A stretch of DNA of 64,000 nucleotides from SHZI01 sp963698405 (GTDB taxonomy: Bacteria > Pseudomonadota > Gammaproteobacteria > Steroidobacterales > GCA-2729495): positions 24,628 to 88,627 of the forward strand of contig CAVOQT010000009.1 of NCBI GenBank assembly GCA_963698405.1, given 5' to 3'. Each line of letters begins with the position of its first letter. Position 1 is the first letter of the stretch. Below are positions 36,354-45,406 of this stretch, one piece after another. Below the pieces are notes generated by a model. The model made no database searches and was not told the origin of the DNA. It saw nothing but the letters and a program-made list of their open reading frames with translations. The translations under genes were made by a program, and so were the position numbers.

Positions 36354-37412
36354 TCAAAGTCCGTAGCGCTTCATCTTTTCGGCCAGCGTCGTGCGCCGGA
36401 CCTGGAGTTTCTGGGCAGCGTGCGCAATGACGCCATTGGCCTCATGCAGTGCCCGGCGTATCAGCGAAACCTCGATCTGTTCGAGATATTCCTTGAGCGG
36501 CAGCCCCGCATCGGGCAACTCGATGTCCTGCGGCCGTGGTCCAGCCGCCCGTGCAGCCGCGACCTCCTGGCGATCTGATTCACGCAGCGGTGCTGCTGCC
36601 GTATAGCGCGTGGGCAGCTGCGGGATATCCACCGCCGTACCCGGATGCAGCACGCACAAGCGCTCAAGCAGATTGGATAACTCGCGGATATTTCCCGGCC
36701 ACGAGTAATGCTTGAGGATGCGTATGGCGCCAGGCGTGACCTGTACCGGCGAGAGTCCGACACTCCGGCAGCGCTCGATGATGTTGGCGATCAGGTCCGG
36801 CAGATCTTCCAGCCGCTCACGCAGCGGCGGCAGCTCGATCGGAAATACGTTGAGCCGGTAGTAGAGATCTTCGCGAAAGCTGTCGCTCTTGATTGCCGCT
36901 TCCAGATTGCGGTGCGTGGCCGCAATGATGCGCACATCGCACTCCCGCGGACGGTTGTTGCCAACCCGCTCATAGATCCGTTCCTGCAGCACGCGCAGCA
37001 GCTTGACCTGCATCGGCAGGCTCATGTCGCCGATCTCGTCCAGAAACAGGGTGCCGCCCTCGGCTGCCTCGAAACGCCCGACGCGGGCGGAAATGGCGCC
37101 GGTAAACGCCCCCTTTTCATGACCAAACAGCTCGCTCTCGAGCAGCTCGGCCGGAATCGCCCCGCAGTTGACCGGCACAAAGGGCTTGTCGGCGCGCGGT
37201 GACAGCAGGTGGACGTAACGGGCGACCCACTCCTTGCCGGTACCGGACTCGCCGGTGACCAGTACACTGGTATTGAACGGGGCCACCTGCTCGATGAGCC
37301 GGCGCACATTGACCATGCGAGCGCTGTGACCGGTCGGAAAGTAGACCGGAGCTGTCGCCGGGGCTATGCCCTCTGCGCCCGCCTTGTCGGCGGCCTTCGT
37401 GATGTCATTCAT
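36354..37412 (-). CDS. FleQ-like sigma-54 activator lacking the N-terminal receiver-like domain
   Basis: This is a 352-residue enhancer-binding protein. The AAA+ domain starts about residue 45: Walker A LVTGESGTGKEWVARYVHLL, GHEKGAFTGAISARVGRFEA and Walker B TLFLDEIGDMSLPMQVKLLR. The C-terminal helix-turn-helix ANGVIAHAAQKLQVRRTTLA and ending EKMKRYGL are very close to FleQ/FlrA. The roughly 120-residue N-terminal FleQ domain is missing; only about 30 residues precede the AAA+ domain. It could be the flagellar master regulator or a FleQ paralogue. The ATG at 37412 is chosen by eye; no strong ribosome-binding site supports it. Confidence 0.82.
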   Translation of the reverse strand: MNDITKAADKAGAEGIAPATAPVYFPTGHSARMVNVRRLIEQVAPFNTSVLVTGESGTGKEWVARYVHLLSPRADKPFVPVNCGAIPAELLESELFGHEKGAFTGAISARVGRFEAAEGGTLFLDEIGDMSLPMQVKLLRVLQERIYERVGNNRPRECDVRIIAATHRNLEAAIKSDSFREDLYYRLNVFPIELPPLRERLEDLPDLIANIIERCRSVGLSPVQVTPGAIRILKHYSWPGNIRELSNLLERLCVLHPGTAVDIPQLPTRYTAAAPLRESDRQEVAAARAAGPRPQDIELPDAGLPLKEYLEQIEVSLIRRALHEANGVIAHAAQKLQVRRTTLAEKMKRYGL

Positions 37413-37550
37413 TTTGGATGGGATAAAGGCCCGATGCCGCGCCGAAGTGGCCGGTATGATCAAGTCTGCCCCGGTTCAAGTCAAACAAAACGCCAATTTC
37501 CCGTCGCGCTGGTGGAGCCCCTGGAAGGGATCGGTTAGAGTTTCCAGCCA

Positions 37551-38732
37551 ATGACCCCGCGCCATTCGAGCACCAGCCCGCCACCCCCTGCGGTACGCAG
37601 CAAATTGCCAGACGTGGGCACCACGATCTTCACCGTGATGTCGCAGCTGGCCGCCGAATGCGAAGCGCTCAACCTGACGCAGGGTTCACCTGATTTTCCG
37701 CCACCTGTGGGGCTGCTGGACCGCGTCGCCCACCACCTGTACGCCAGCAACAACCAGTACGCACCGATGAGCGGACTGCCCGCACTGCGTGAACAGATCG
37801 CGATCAAGACGCTCAGCCTGTATGGCAGGCAGATTGACCCGGACAGTGAAGTTACCGTTACCTCGGGGGCAACCGAGGCACTGTTCAGTGCCATCGAAGC
37901 CTGCGTACATCCGGGCGACGAAGTGCTGTGTTTCGATCCAGCCTATGACAGCTACGATCCTGCCGTCCGCCTGGCCGGCGGAACAGCGGTACACCTGCCG
38001 CTGGTGCCGCCACACTTCGGCATTAATTGGGATCAGCTACGTGCGGCGATCACCCCGCGCACGCGACTGATCATCCTCAACTCACCGCATAACCCCACCG
38101 GCGCAGTGCTTGCGGCTGCCGATATGGCCAGTCTTGAGGCCATCGTGCGTGGTACGAACATCGTGCTGCTCGGTGATGAGGTCTACGAACACATGGTGTT
38201 TGATGGCCAGCGGCACGAAAGCCTGCTGCGCTACCCCGCACTGGCCGAACGCAGCCTGGTGATTTCATCGTTCGGCAAGACCTATCACGCCACCGGCTGG
38301 AAAATCGGCTACTGCATTGCGCCGCCAGCTCTGATGAGCGAGTTCCGGCGCATACATCAGTTCGTGCAGTTCTGTGTCGTTACACCGATGCAGCGGGCAC
38401 TGGCCGACTTCATGGTCAGCGACAAGGAACATTATCTCGGACTGCCGGATTTCTATCAGAAGAAGCGTGACTACTTCTGTACGCTGCTCAAGCCGTCGCG
38501 TCTGCGCTGCACGCCATCGGCCGGCACCTACTTCCAGCTTGCCGATTACAGCGCGATCAGCGACGAACCGGATGTGAGCTACGCACAACGCCTGACCCGC
38601 GAGGTCGGCGTGGCCTGCATTCCGGTCTCGGTCTTTTACGCCGTACCAGGGGATGCGCGACTGCTGCGCTTCTGTTTTGCCAAGGATTCATCCACGCTCG
38701 AACGTGCCGCAGAGATTCTCTGCCGGCTCTGA
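37551..38732 (+). CDS. PLP-dependent aminotransferase (methionine/YbdL type)
   Basis: A 393-residue class I aminotransferase. Motifs: NLTQGSPDFPPP near the start, YAPMSGLPALREQIA, TSGATEALFSAIEACVHPGD, NSPHNPTGAVL, and the PLP lysine in SSFGKTYHATGWKIGYC. This pattern is typical of the YbdL/kynurenine-type methionine aminotransferases. It is divergent from the FleQ-like gene (138 bp gap) and followed by an amidotransferase 28 bp downstream. Confidence 0.88.
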   Translation: MTPRHSSTSPPPPAVRSKLPDVGTTIFTVMSQLAAECEALNLTQGSPDFPPPVGLLDRVAHHLYASNNQYAPMSGLPALREQIAIKTLSLYGRQIDPDSEVTVTSGATEALFSAIEACVHPGDEVLCFDPAYDSYDPAVRLAGGTAVHLPLVPPHFGINWDQLRAAITPRTRLIILNSPHNPTGAVLAAADMASLEAIVRGTNIVLLGDEVYEHMVFDGQRHESLLRYPALAERSLVISSFGKTYHATGWKIGYCIAPPALMSEFRRIHQFVQFCVVTPMQRALADFMVSDKEHYLGLPDFYQKKRDYFCTLLKPSRLRCTPSAGTYFQLADYSAISDEPDVSYAQRLTREVGVACIPVSVFYAVPGDARLLRFCFAKDSSTLERAAEILCRL

Positions 38733-38760
38733 GTTACACCTCTCACCAACCTGAGCACCT

Positions 38761-39507
38761 ATGCATCGTCTGCTTGTTTTCCAGCACGTCCCGCACGAAA
38801 TACTCGGCACACTCGATCCATTGCTGAGGGATGCCGGTTTTCGCATCCGCTACCAGAATTTCGGACGGCAACCCGATGCAGTGCCGGATCTCGATCGCTA
38901 TCACGGCCTGATCGTGCTCGGCGGTCCGATGAACTGCGATCAGATACACCACTATCCACATCTGGCTACGGAAATAGCAGCAATTCGCGAAGCGATCGCC
39001 GCACGCAAGCCGGTACTCGGCATCTGTCTTGGCGCACAGCTGCTGGCCTGCGCACTCGGTGCACGGGTTAGCGCCAATCCGGTCAAGGAGATCGGCTGGT
39101 ACGATGTCGAACCCACTGCAGAAGGCCGGCGCGACCCGCTGTTTCGTCATTTCTCCGCCAGCGAGAAGATCTTCCAGTGGCATGGCGACACCTTTGCAAT
39201 TCCTGACGGCGCGGTGCATCTGGCCTCCTCGCCGGACTGCCGGAACCAGGCCTTCCGCTATGGCGACAACGTCTATGGTCTGCAGTTTCACCTGGAAGTC
39301 GACGAGCCGATGATCCATCGCTGGCTGCATGCGCCGGTAAACGTGCGCGAACTGGAAGGACTGCGCGGCAGGATCGACCCGCAACAGATCGCCACCGACA
39401 CACCACTGCATGTTGCACAGTCACAGCCCCTCGGCACGCAGTTGTTTGGCGAGTTCCTGCGCCTGTTTCATCGTCGACATCGGCGCGTGACGCTGCCCTC
39501 CCGCTAA
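38761..39507 (+). CDS. Class I glutamine amidotransferase (GMP-synthase-like)
   Basis: A 248-residue stand-alone GATase1 protein. The nucleophile elbow is GICLGAQLLACALG (Cys at about residue 88). Further blocks are WHGDTF and YGLQFHLEV (catalytic His and Glu region FHLE). It resembles the YfeJ/GMP-synthase-glutaminase-like family that acts on unidentified substrates. It probably forms an operon with the aminotransferase. Confidence 0.88.
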   Translation: MHRLLVFQHVPHEILGTLDPLLRDAGFRIRYQNFGRQPDAVPDLDRYHGLIVLGGPMNCDQIHHYPHLATEIAAIREAIAARKPVLGICLGAQLLACALGARVSANPVKEIGWYDVEPTAEGRRDPLFRHFSASEKIFQWHGDTFAIPDGAVHLASSPDCRNQAFRYGDNVYGLQFHLEVDEPMIHRWLHAPVNVRELEGLRGRIDPQQIATDTPLHVAQSQPLGTQLFGEFLRLFHRRHRRVTLPSR

Positions 39508-39541
39508 AGTAGCTGACGTCCACTGCAACGCAGCCAGGAAC

Positions 39542-39572
39542 TTGACTCTCCCATCATGGGAGGGTTTAGCAT
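39542..39572 (+). promoter_or_regulatory. MerR-type promoter/operator of cueR-copA
   Basis: TTGACT (39542-39547) is separated by a long 19-base spacer from a -10-like TAGCAT (39567-39572). The spacer holds the inverted repeat CTCCCATCATGGGAG (39548-39564 region). A 19-bp spacer with a central dyad is the hallmark of MerR/CueR promoters. The start of transcription would be at about 39579-39580. Confidence 0.75.
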
Positions 39573-39579
39573 GGCGGAC

Positions 39580-39996
39580 ATGAATATCAGCCGCGCTGCA
39601 CAGCTCTCCGGGGTCTCCGCAAAAATGATCCGGCACTACGAAAGTACCGGACTGATCCCGGCGGTCACCCGTAGCGACTCGGGCTATCGCTGCTATACGC
39701 CGGAGGATGTGCATCGCCTGGCCTTTATCCACCGTGCACGGGCAGTAGGCTTCGGCACGCCGGAAATCCGGCAATTGCTGTCACTCTGGCAAAACCGGCA
39801 GCGGCCAGCACGCGACGTCAAACGGCTGGCAGTAGAACATCTGCAGCAACTACAGGAACGGATTGCAGATCTTGAGGCCATCGCCGATACGCTGTCGCAC
39901 CTGATCAGTCACTGTCGGGGTGACGACCGCCCGGACTGCCCGATACTCGACTCACTTGCCGACAACACACCCACATCATGCAAGCAGGCATCCTGA
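39580..39996 (+). CDS. cueR: Copper-responsive MerR regulator CueR
   Basis: A 138-residue MerR-family activator. N-terminal helix-turn-helix MNISRAAQLSGVSAKMIRHY, followed by ESTGLIPAVTRSDSGYRCYT, is typical of CueR/HmrR. The C-terminal metal loop has Cys in HCRGDDRPDCPIL (spacing compatible with CueR C-x7-C). Start chosen at ATG 39580, which matches CueR proteins and sits at the predicted transcription start, so the message may be leaderless. ATGs at 39556 and 39571 would lie inside the promoter. The stop overlaps copA. Confidence 0.85.
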   Translation: MNISRAAQLSGVSAKMIRHYESTGLIPAVTRSDSGYRCYTPEDVHRLAFIHRARAVGFGTPEIRQLLSLWQNRQRPARDVKRLAVEHLQQLQERIADLEAIADTLSHLISHCRGDDRPDCPILDSLADNTPTSCKQAS

Positions 39997-42269
39997 TGAG
40001 CAGCACTGATACAGCCATACAACCGGTCGAGCGAATCAGCCTGCCAGTACGCGGCATGACCTGTACTGCCTGCTCCACCCGGCTGGAGAAAGCACTCGGA
40101 CGGGTGCCTGGCGTGAGCACGGCAAGCGTCAACTTCGCGATCGAAGAGGCCACGGTAACTTTCGATCCGCAACAGCTCGATGCTGCAGGAATTGCCAGCG
40201 CCATCGGCAAGGCTGGCTTCGAGGTGCCTGCCAGGCCATCCAGCACCCTCAGTGAGGATGACCAGCGGGCCCAGGAGCAGTCACAGCTGCGTCGGGAATT
40301 TCTCCTGCTGATGGTTTCAGCTGCATTTGCAGCACCGCTGCTGTGGCAGATGGCGGGCATGAGCATCGGCCAGCACTGGCATCTGCCCGCCTGGCTGGAA
40401 CTGTTGCTGGCAACGCCGGTGCAGTTCGTGATCGGCGCACGTTTCTACCGTTCGGCCTGGCAAGCTATCCGGGCCAAGGCCGGCAACATGGATGTGCTCG
40501 TCGCCCTCGGCACCAGCGCTGCCTATGGCTACAGCCTCTACCTGCTGGCCACGCTTGGCTTCGACGCAGCGACCGGCAAACTGTATTTCGAGGCATCGGT
40601 GATCATCATCACCCTGGTTCTGCTGGGCAAGTTTCTGGAAACCCGGGCCAAACGCGGCACCACCGCCGCCATCCGGCAGCTCATGGAATTGCGTCCACAG
40701 GCCGCGCGCGTGCGACAGGCCGACGGCACGGAACGCGAAATGCCCATCAATGAGGTACGGAACGGTGACCTGATCATCGTCCGGCCCGGCGAGCGGATTC
40801 CGGCAGATGGCGTAGTCGTCACAGGGCGCAGCGAACTCGACGAATCTCTGATCACCGGCGAGAGCCTGCCCGTCGACAAGGAGCCGGGCAGCCGGGTGAC
40901 CGGTGGAGCAATCAATGGCACCGGCCTGCTGGAGGTACGGACTACGGCTGTCGGTGCAGATTCGACACTGGCCAAGATCATCCGCCTGGTCGAGAACGCA
41001 CAGAGTGGCAAAGCGCCTGTGCAGCGCCTGGTCGATCAGATCAGCGCGATCTTTGTTCCAGTAGTCGTTCTCCTGGCAGTAATCACCTTCGTCACCTGGC
41101 TGCTGATCACCGGTGATTTCGAGCACTCGCTGGTCTCGGCGGTTGCTGTGCTGGTCATCGCCTGTCCGTGTGCGCTGGGCCTCGCGACTCCAACTGCAAT
41201 CATGACCGGTACAGGTGCAGCAGCCCGCGCCGGCATCCTGATCAAGGATGTCGAAGCGCTCGAGCACGCCCATCGTCTGGATACCATCGTCTTCGACAAG
41301 ACCGGCACACTGACAGTCGGGCAACCGGTACTGGTTGCCATCCATATGGTTCGCGGCGGCGAAGACGAACTGCTGCAACTGGCGGCCTCGGTACAACAGG
41401 GCAGTGAGCATCCCCTCGCCCGCGCGATCATCGAGCATGCTGACTCACGCGGACTGGTCAGCAGCAAGGTTACGGATTTCCGCAGCCATACCGGCCGTGG
41501 TGTGACCGGTACCGTCGCCGGACACGAGATCATGCTCGGCAACCAGCGACTGCTGGCCGAACAGCAAATCGATGCAGGTACGGCCATCGAAGCAGCCGAG
41601 CGCATGGAAAAGCAGGCTCAAACCGCTGTATTTGTGGCTGATCGCAACGGCGTGCTTGGCGTACTGGCCATTGCCGACCAGTTGCGACCGGAAGCCATCG
41701 CGGCTGTCGCCACGCTGCGCGAGATGGGTATACGCACACTGATGCTTTCAGGCGATGCTGAACTTGTTGCTGCGGAGATCGGCCGTCAGGCTGGCGTGGA
41801 TGAAGCGCGTGGAGCGGTACAACCCGAGGGCAAAGCGCAGGCTATCAGGCAATTGCACGATGCCGGTCGTATCGTTGGCATGATCGGCGACGGTATCAAC
41901 GATGCGCCGGCACTGGCCGCTGCCGACGTCGGCATTGCGATGGGAACCGGTACTGATATCGCGATGGAAACGGCAGGAGTGACATTGATGCGCGCCGACC
42001 CCCGACTGGTAGCCGGGGCAATCGCTGTCAGCCGTGCCACATTCCGGAAAATACGCCAGAACCTGTTCTGGGCATTCATCTACAACCTGATCGGCATCCC
42101 GGCTGCAGCGCTCGGCTATCTGAGCCCGGCTCTGGCCGGCGCCGCCATGGCGATGAGCAGCGTCAGCGTGGTCAGCAATTCACTGCTGCTGCGCCGCTGG
42201 CGTCCCAGGCTGCGGGATGTGAACAGGCCATCAGCTGATCACTCAGGCGATTACCGAAGCCGGCTTTGA
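39996..42269 (+). CDS. copA: Copper-exporting P1B-type ATPase CopA
   Basis: A 757-residue copper ATPase. One N-terminal HMA domain (MTCTACSTRL, residues about 20-30), eight membrane helices, the CPC motif in VIACPCALGLATPT, phosphorylation site DKTGTLTVGQ, and hinge GDGINDAPALAAADVG. The ATG overlaps the cueR stop (ATGA). The last about 18 residues after LLLRRWRP are atypical, hydrophilic and arise from sequence that in another frame encodes an HMA-domain end. Confidence 0.93.
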   Translation: MSSTDTAIQPVERISLPVRGMTCTACSTRLEKALGRVPGVSTASVNFAIEEATVTFDPQQLDAAGIASAIGKAGFEVPARPSSTLSEDDQRAQEQSQLRREFLLLMVSAAFAAPLLWQMAGMSIGQHWHLPAWLELLLATPVQFVIGARFYRSAWQAIRAKAGNMDVLVALGTSAAYGYSLYLLATLGFDAATGKLYFEASVIIITLVLLGKFLETRAKRGTTAAIRQLMELRPQAARVRQADGTEREMPINEVRNGDLIIVRPGERIPADGVVVTGRSELDESLITGESLPVDKEPGSRVTGGAINGTGLLEVRTTAVGADSTLAKIIRLVENAQSGKAPVQRLVDQISAIFVPVVVLLAVITFVTWLLITGDFEHSLVSAVAVLVIACPCALGLATPTAIMTGTGAAARAGILIKDVEALEHAHRLDTIVFDKTGTLTVGQPVLVAIHMVRGGEDELLQLAASVQQGSEHPLARAIIEHADSRGLVSSKVTDFRSHTGRGVTGTVAGHEIMLGNQRLLAEQQIDAGTAIEAAERMEKQAQTAVFVADRNGVLGVLAIADQLRPEAIAAVATLREMGIRTLMLSGDAELVAAEIGRQAGVDEARGAVQPEGKAQAIRQLHDAGRIVGMIGDGINDAPALAAADVGIAMGTGTDIAMETAGVTLMRADPRLVAGAIAVSRATFRKIRQNLFWAFIYNLIGIPAAALGYLSPALAGAAMAMSSVSVVSNSLLLRRWRPRLRDVNRPSADHSGDYRSRL

Positions 42270-42282
42270 CGTTGTCAGCTGA
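42223..42282 (+). pseudogene. Remnant of a CopZ/HMA copper-chaperone gene
   Basis: In the frame one base ahead of copA, after a stop at 42220-42222, the sequence reads HQLITQAITEAGFDVVS and then TGA (42280-42282). This is the usual C-terminus of an HMA/CopZ domain. It overlaps the last codons of copA. It looks like the 3' end of a copZ gene left by a deletion that removed its beginning and the natural copA end. Confidence 0.5.
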
Positions 42283-42320
42283 GCAACCGGTATTTCATTT
42301 TCTCCTGCGGCAAGTATCAT

Positions 42321-42343
42321 AAGAAGCATTCAATATGAATGTT
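42321..42343 (+). promoter_or_regulatory. NsrR-like operator before the DUF2249 gene
   Basis: Half-sites AAGAAGCATTC and ATATGAATGTT are separated by one A. They match 17 of 22 positions of the gammaproteobacterial NsrR palindrome as I recall it (AAGATGCATTT half-sites, one-base spacer). A -10-like TATCAT (42315-42320) abuts it, an arrangement suited to repression. Confidence 0.5.
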
Positions 42344-42368
42344 ATAGAGGCCCTATCAGGAGACACCG

Positions 42369-42620
42369 ATGAACCACCAGCACCTGTCAGAAGACATGAT
42401 TTACCCCTTCGATGCGCGCGGCGTCGCCAAGCGCTTTCGCCACGCTGCGATATTTGGCGCGCTTGATGCCCTGATGCCCGGCGAGACGATGCGTTTCTGC
42501 AACGACCACGACCCGCTGCCATTGCTGGCCCAGGCCCAGAACCGCTATGGCGATGCGCTCAGAATCGAGTACATGCAGCGCGAACCCGGCGCCATCGTCA
42601 TCGACTTCACCCGTCAGTAA
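42369..42620 (+). CDS. DUF2249 domain protein
   Basis: An 83-residue soluble protein with the DUF2249 pattern: DARGVAKRFRHAAIFGALDA, then LMPGETMRFCNDHDPLPLLA. This domain is found in ScdA/YtfE-associated and denitrification proteins and is often in nitric-oxide regulons. Its neighbour is the NO reductase gene on the other strand. AGGAGACACC precedes the ATG by about 7 bases. Biochemical role unknown. Confidence 0.82.
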   Translation: MNHQHLSEDMIYPFDARGVAKRFRHAAIFGALDALMPGETMRFCNDHDPLPLLAQAQNRYGDALRIEYMQREPGAIVIDFTRQ

Positions 42621-42628
42621 AGTACAGC

Positions 42629-42661
42629 GACCGGACGCCGGTGCAATGCCGGCGCCCGGTC
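42629..42661 (+). terminator. Hairpin after the DUF2249 gene
   Basis: GACCGG and CGCCGG pair with CCGGCG and CCGGTC around a 7-base loop, with one A/C mismatch. It begins 8 bp after the stop. No U-tract follows, so termination strength is uncertain. Confidence 0.5.
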
Positions 42662-42826
42662 CTGCAGCCACCTTCCTGCCGGCAGCATGCAACTCGCGCA
42701 CTGACCAGCCCGCAGCACATTCTGAATATCCCGATTCATCGTATCTGATACCGGCAGCCTGCCGGCTGTAGAGGCGCCAACGTGTGTGCCCGGACCTGGC
42801 AGCATTGCGCCCGCATTCCGTAAACC

Positions 42827-42887
42827 AAAAAAGACCGGGCCCCGGTCAGCCAGCCAACTCTTCGTTGGCTGACCGACCGGGGCCCGG
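42827..42887 (-). terminator. Rho-independent terminator of norZ
   Basis: A long hairpin at 42835-42887 (CAGCCAAC/GTTGGCTG tip, CCGGGCCCC base) is followed on the minus strand by TCTTTTTT. It lies 28 bp past the norZ stop. The 295 bp between the DUF2249 gene and norZ hold this and the previous hairpin and no gene I can support. Confidence 0.85.
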
Positions 42888-42914
42888 CCGGGTATTGGCT
42901 TTTAGACTTTAGCC

Positions 42915-45329
42915 TTAGCCGCGGATCTTCGGCTCCAGTTCGGTAGACCACTCTCTACCGAGCTCATCGCCGTACTCCGCCTGATAGGCCTTCCACTCTT
43001 CGGTCGTGGTATCCGTCTCTGCATTCATGCGGGAACCCCGTGAGAGCACGAAGTACATCAGGGGCAGCAAGCCACCGAACACGAACACTGCACCACCGAT
43101 CGAACGGAGGTAGGTCAGGGTAGCGAACACCGGACCATGGATCACCTCAGTGGTACGGGCCGCCCAGTATCCCTCGGTGAGCACGATCCAGATCTGATAC
43201 AGACCGACCGGGAACATGTCGAGGAACATCATCAGGGCGGTGCCGATGTTCAGGGACCAGAAGGCCGTACGTACCAGCTTTTCATTCCAGGAAGATTTCT
43301 GGAACAGGTGCTGGCAGCAGAACAGCATACCGGCAAGAGCAACGTTGCCCTTCACACCGAACATTGCAGCATGAGCATGGTTAAGCGTCATGTAGGTCGC
43401 ATGCTCGTAGTAGTTGACGATCGGCAGCGTGATCAGCGAACCGAATACGCCGGCGCCGAAGATATTCCAGAAGTTGACGCCCAGGATGAACAGCCAGACA
43501 GCTTCCATCACGTGCATCTGCTTGCCCTGGACGCGAAGTTCCATGGCACGACCGCTCTCCTGACGCATCTGCCAGGCGTCCAGCGTGAGCAGCAGCAGTG
43601 GCAACACCTGGAGGGTGGAGAACACGCTGCCGACCGCGATGATGCCTGTCGGCTTGGCGATCCAGTAGAAGTTATGCGAGATGCCGTTGATCGCCGTGAC
43701 GAAGAAGAGCATGACGGCCAGGAAGATGACCCGCTCTGCCATCAGACGCGTGACCAGACCCATCTGCACCAGCAGGTAGGCGACGATCACGGTGGTGAAC
43801 ACCTCGAAGGTAACCTCTACCCACATGTGTACCGTCATCCAGCGCCAGTAGTCGGAGATGGCGAAGTTGGAGTTCGGTGTCATCAGCACGCTGAAGAACA
43901 GGAACAGCACCATCACGCCACTGCCCCAGAGCAGCCAGGCAGGAACGGACCAGATATTCTTCTTGGTGATCCAGGGCTGCACACCGCGATAGATGATGTA
44001 GATCCACAGCACGAAGGAGGCGAGCAGGAGCAACTGGAAGAAGCGTCCCAGTTCGATGAACTCCCAGCCCTGGCTGCCGAACCAGTAAGACATGGTGTCG
44101 TTCATGTAGCCGCGCTGGCCGGTATAGATACCGAATACAGCACCGAGGGCTACGACCACCGACATCGCGAACAGCAGGTTGATCAGGAACAACTGACCCT
44201 TCTGTACCTTGGCAAGGCGGGGCAGGAAGAAGATCGTGTAACCGACCCATGCCATGAAGAACCAGAAGATCTGCAGCAGCGTGTGGTAGCTGCGTGCAAC
44301 GGTGAACGGCATCAGTTCATTGAGGTTCATGCCGAACGGACGAACGAAGTCCAGGGCGCCAACGATACCCATCAGTACCTGGATACCAAAACAGAGGATA
44401 GCCAGCGCAAAGAACTTGTAGGTGGCCTTCTGCGTGGGACGGACGTAGCCGTTCTCGAGATCAGCCGTGGTCAGCGAGTGGCCACCGGGGGCCTCTGAGG
44501 AATCGAATACGTCGACTTCCTGCATCTTCATCTGACCGTAGACGTACAGCACGACGCTGATGCCTATCCACAGGAAGAAGATCGATACCATGCTCCAGAT
44601 GAAGGTGGCGGTCGTGGCGACGTTGCCTACATCCGGGTCATACGGCCAGTTGTGCGTATAGCTGTAGGTCTCGCCAGGACGATTCGCTGCAGCAACCCAG
44701 CCACCCCAGAAGAAGAAGCCGGTGAGTGCACGCAGGTTCTCGACGCCGTTGACCTGGTTGATCGGCTCCATGCGATCCTTGTACGTCGGATCGGTGAACA
44801 TCCGGGTGTAGTGGACATTCAACTCCTCAAACGCATGAATCTGCGCAGCAGTGAGGGTGATGGTCCCGGCGGTTTCATCATAGGTGTTGTTGCGCGCTTC
44901 GCGCAGAACACGCTGGTTGATCGCATCCCGCTCGTACTCCGTCAGAGTTTCGACGCCAGTGCGTGCGATCATGTCTTTGGTGTAGAACTCGCGCATCGAC
45001 ATGACAGTGCGATGCAATGCTTCGGCACTGAAGTCAGGACCACGGTCACCACCGTCGCCCCAGAAAGAGCCGTAACCCATCAGACCCCTGAGGTGGAAGA
45101 CTTCCTTGCCACGCTCGATCTGTTGCTGGGAAATAACGACCTCGCCAGTCTCGGCGGAGACATAGTCAACCAGCGGCGGTGCGCCGCTATAGGTCTGCTG
45201 GCCCAGATATACCAGACCAGACACGCTGATCACTGCGACGATCAGGAAGTGGGTGGTCCAGGTTTTCTTGTTCAGGAGCCATTGCGCCAGATTATGGCCA
45301 CCTGAACTCTCGACGGACTTCGTGCTCAT
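42915..45329 (-). CDS. norZ: Quinol-dependent nitric oxide reductase (qNor)
   Basis: A single-subunit NO reductase that reduces 2 NO to N2O with electrons from the quinol pool. 804 residues. An N-terminal membrane helix (about 20-42) is followed by a periplasmic cytochrome-c-like domain without CxxCH, the hallmark of qNor (LRGLMGYGSFWGDGGDRGPD). A NorB-like 12-helix core follows, with HMWVEVTFEVFTTVIVAYLL, ISHNFYWIAKPTGI and NHAHAAMFGVKGNVAL carrying His ligands and conserved Glu. AAAGGAG lies 9 bases before the ATG. Detoxification or denitrification roles are both possible; no nir or nos genes are in the window. Confidence 0.96.
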   Translation of the reverse strand: MSTKSVESSGGHNLAQWLLNKKTWTTHFLIVAVISVSGLVYLGQQTYSGAPPLVDYVSAETGEVVISQQQIERGKEVFHLRGLMGYGSFWGDGGDRGPDFSAEALHRTVMSMREFYTKDMIARTGVETLTEYERDAINQRVLREARNNTYDETAGTITLTAAQIHAFEELNVHYTRMFTDPTYKDRMEPINQVNGVENLRALTGFFFWGGWVAAANRPGETYSYTHNWPYDPDVGNVATTATFIWSMVSIFFLWIGISVVLYVYGQMKMQEVDVFDSSEAPGGHSLTTADLENGYVRPTQKATYKFFALAILCFGIQVLMGIVGALDFVRPFGMNLNELMPFTVARSYHTLLQIFWFFMAWVGYTIFFLPRLAKVQKGQLFLINLLFAMSVVVALGAVFGIYTGQRGYMNDTMSYWFGSQGWEFIELGRFFQLLLLASFVLWIYIIYRGVQPWITKKNIWSVPAWLLWGSGVMVLFLFFSVLMTPNSNFAISDYWRWMTVHMWVEVTFEVFTTVIVAYLLVQMGLVTRLMAERVIFLAVMLFFVTAINGISHNFYWIAKPTGIIAVGSVFSTLQVLPLLLLTLDAWQMRQESGRAMELRVQGKQMHVMEAVWLFILGVNFWNIFGAGVFGSLITLPIVNYYEHATYMTLNHAHAAMFGVKGNVALAGMLFCCQHLFQKSSWNEKLVRTAFWSLNIGTALMMFLDMFPVGLYQIWIVLTEGYWAARTTEVIHGPVFATLTYLRSIGGAVFVFGGLLPLMYFVLSRGSRMNAETDTTTEEWKAYQAEYGDELGREWSTELEPKIRG

Positions 45330-45406
45330 TTGCTTAGGCTCCTTTAACGGTGGCCGGAATACCAACTAGGTAGAGATAGCTTGCTGAATAATCAACGTGG
45401 CGGTAA

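Noticed and set aside
43137..44498. Open frame of 453 codons antisense to norZ
   Set aside because: It lies fully opposite a strongly conserved gene, has His/Gln/Glu-rich composition from codon mirroring and no domain.
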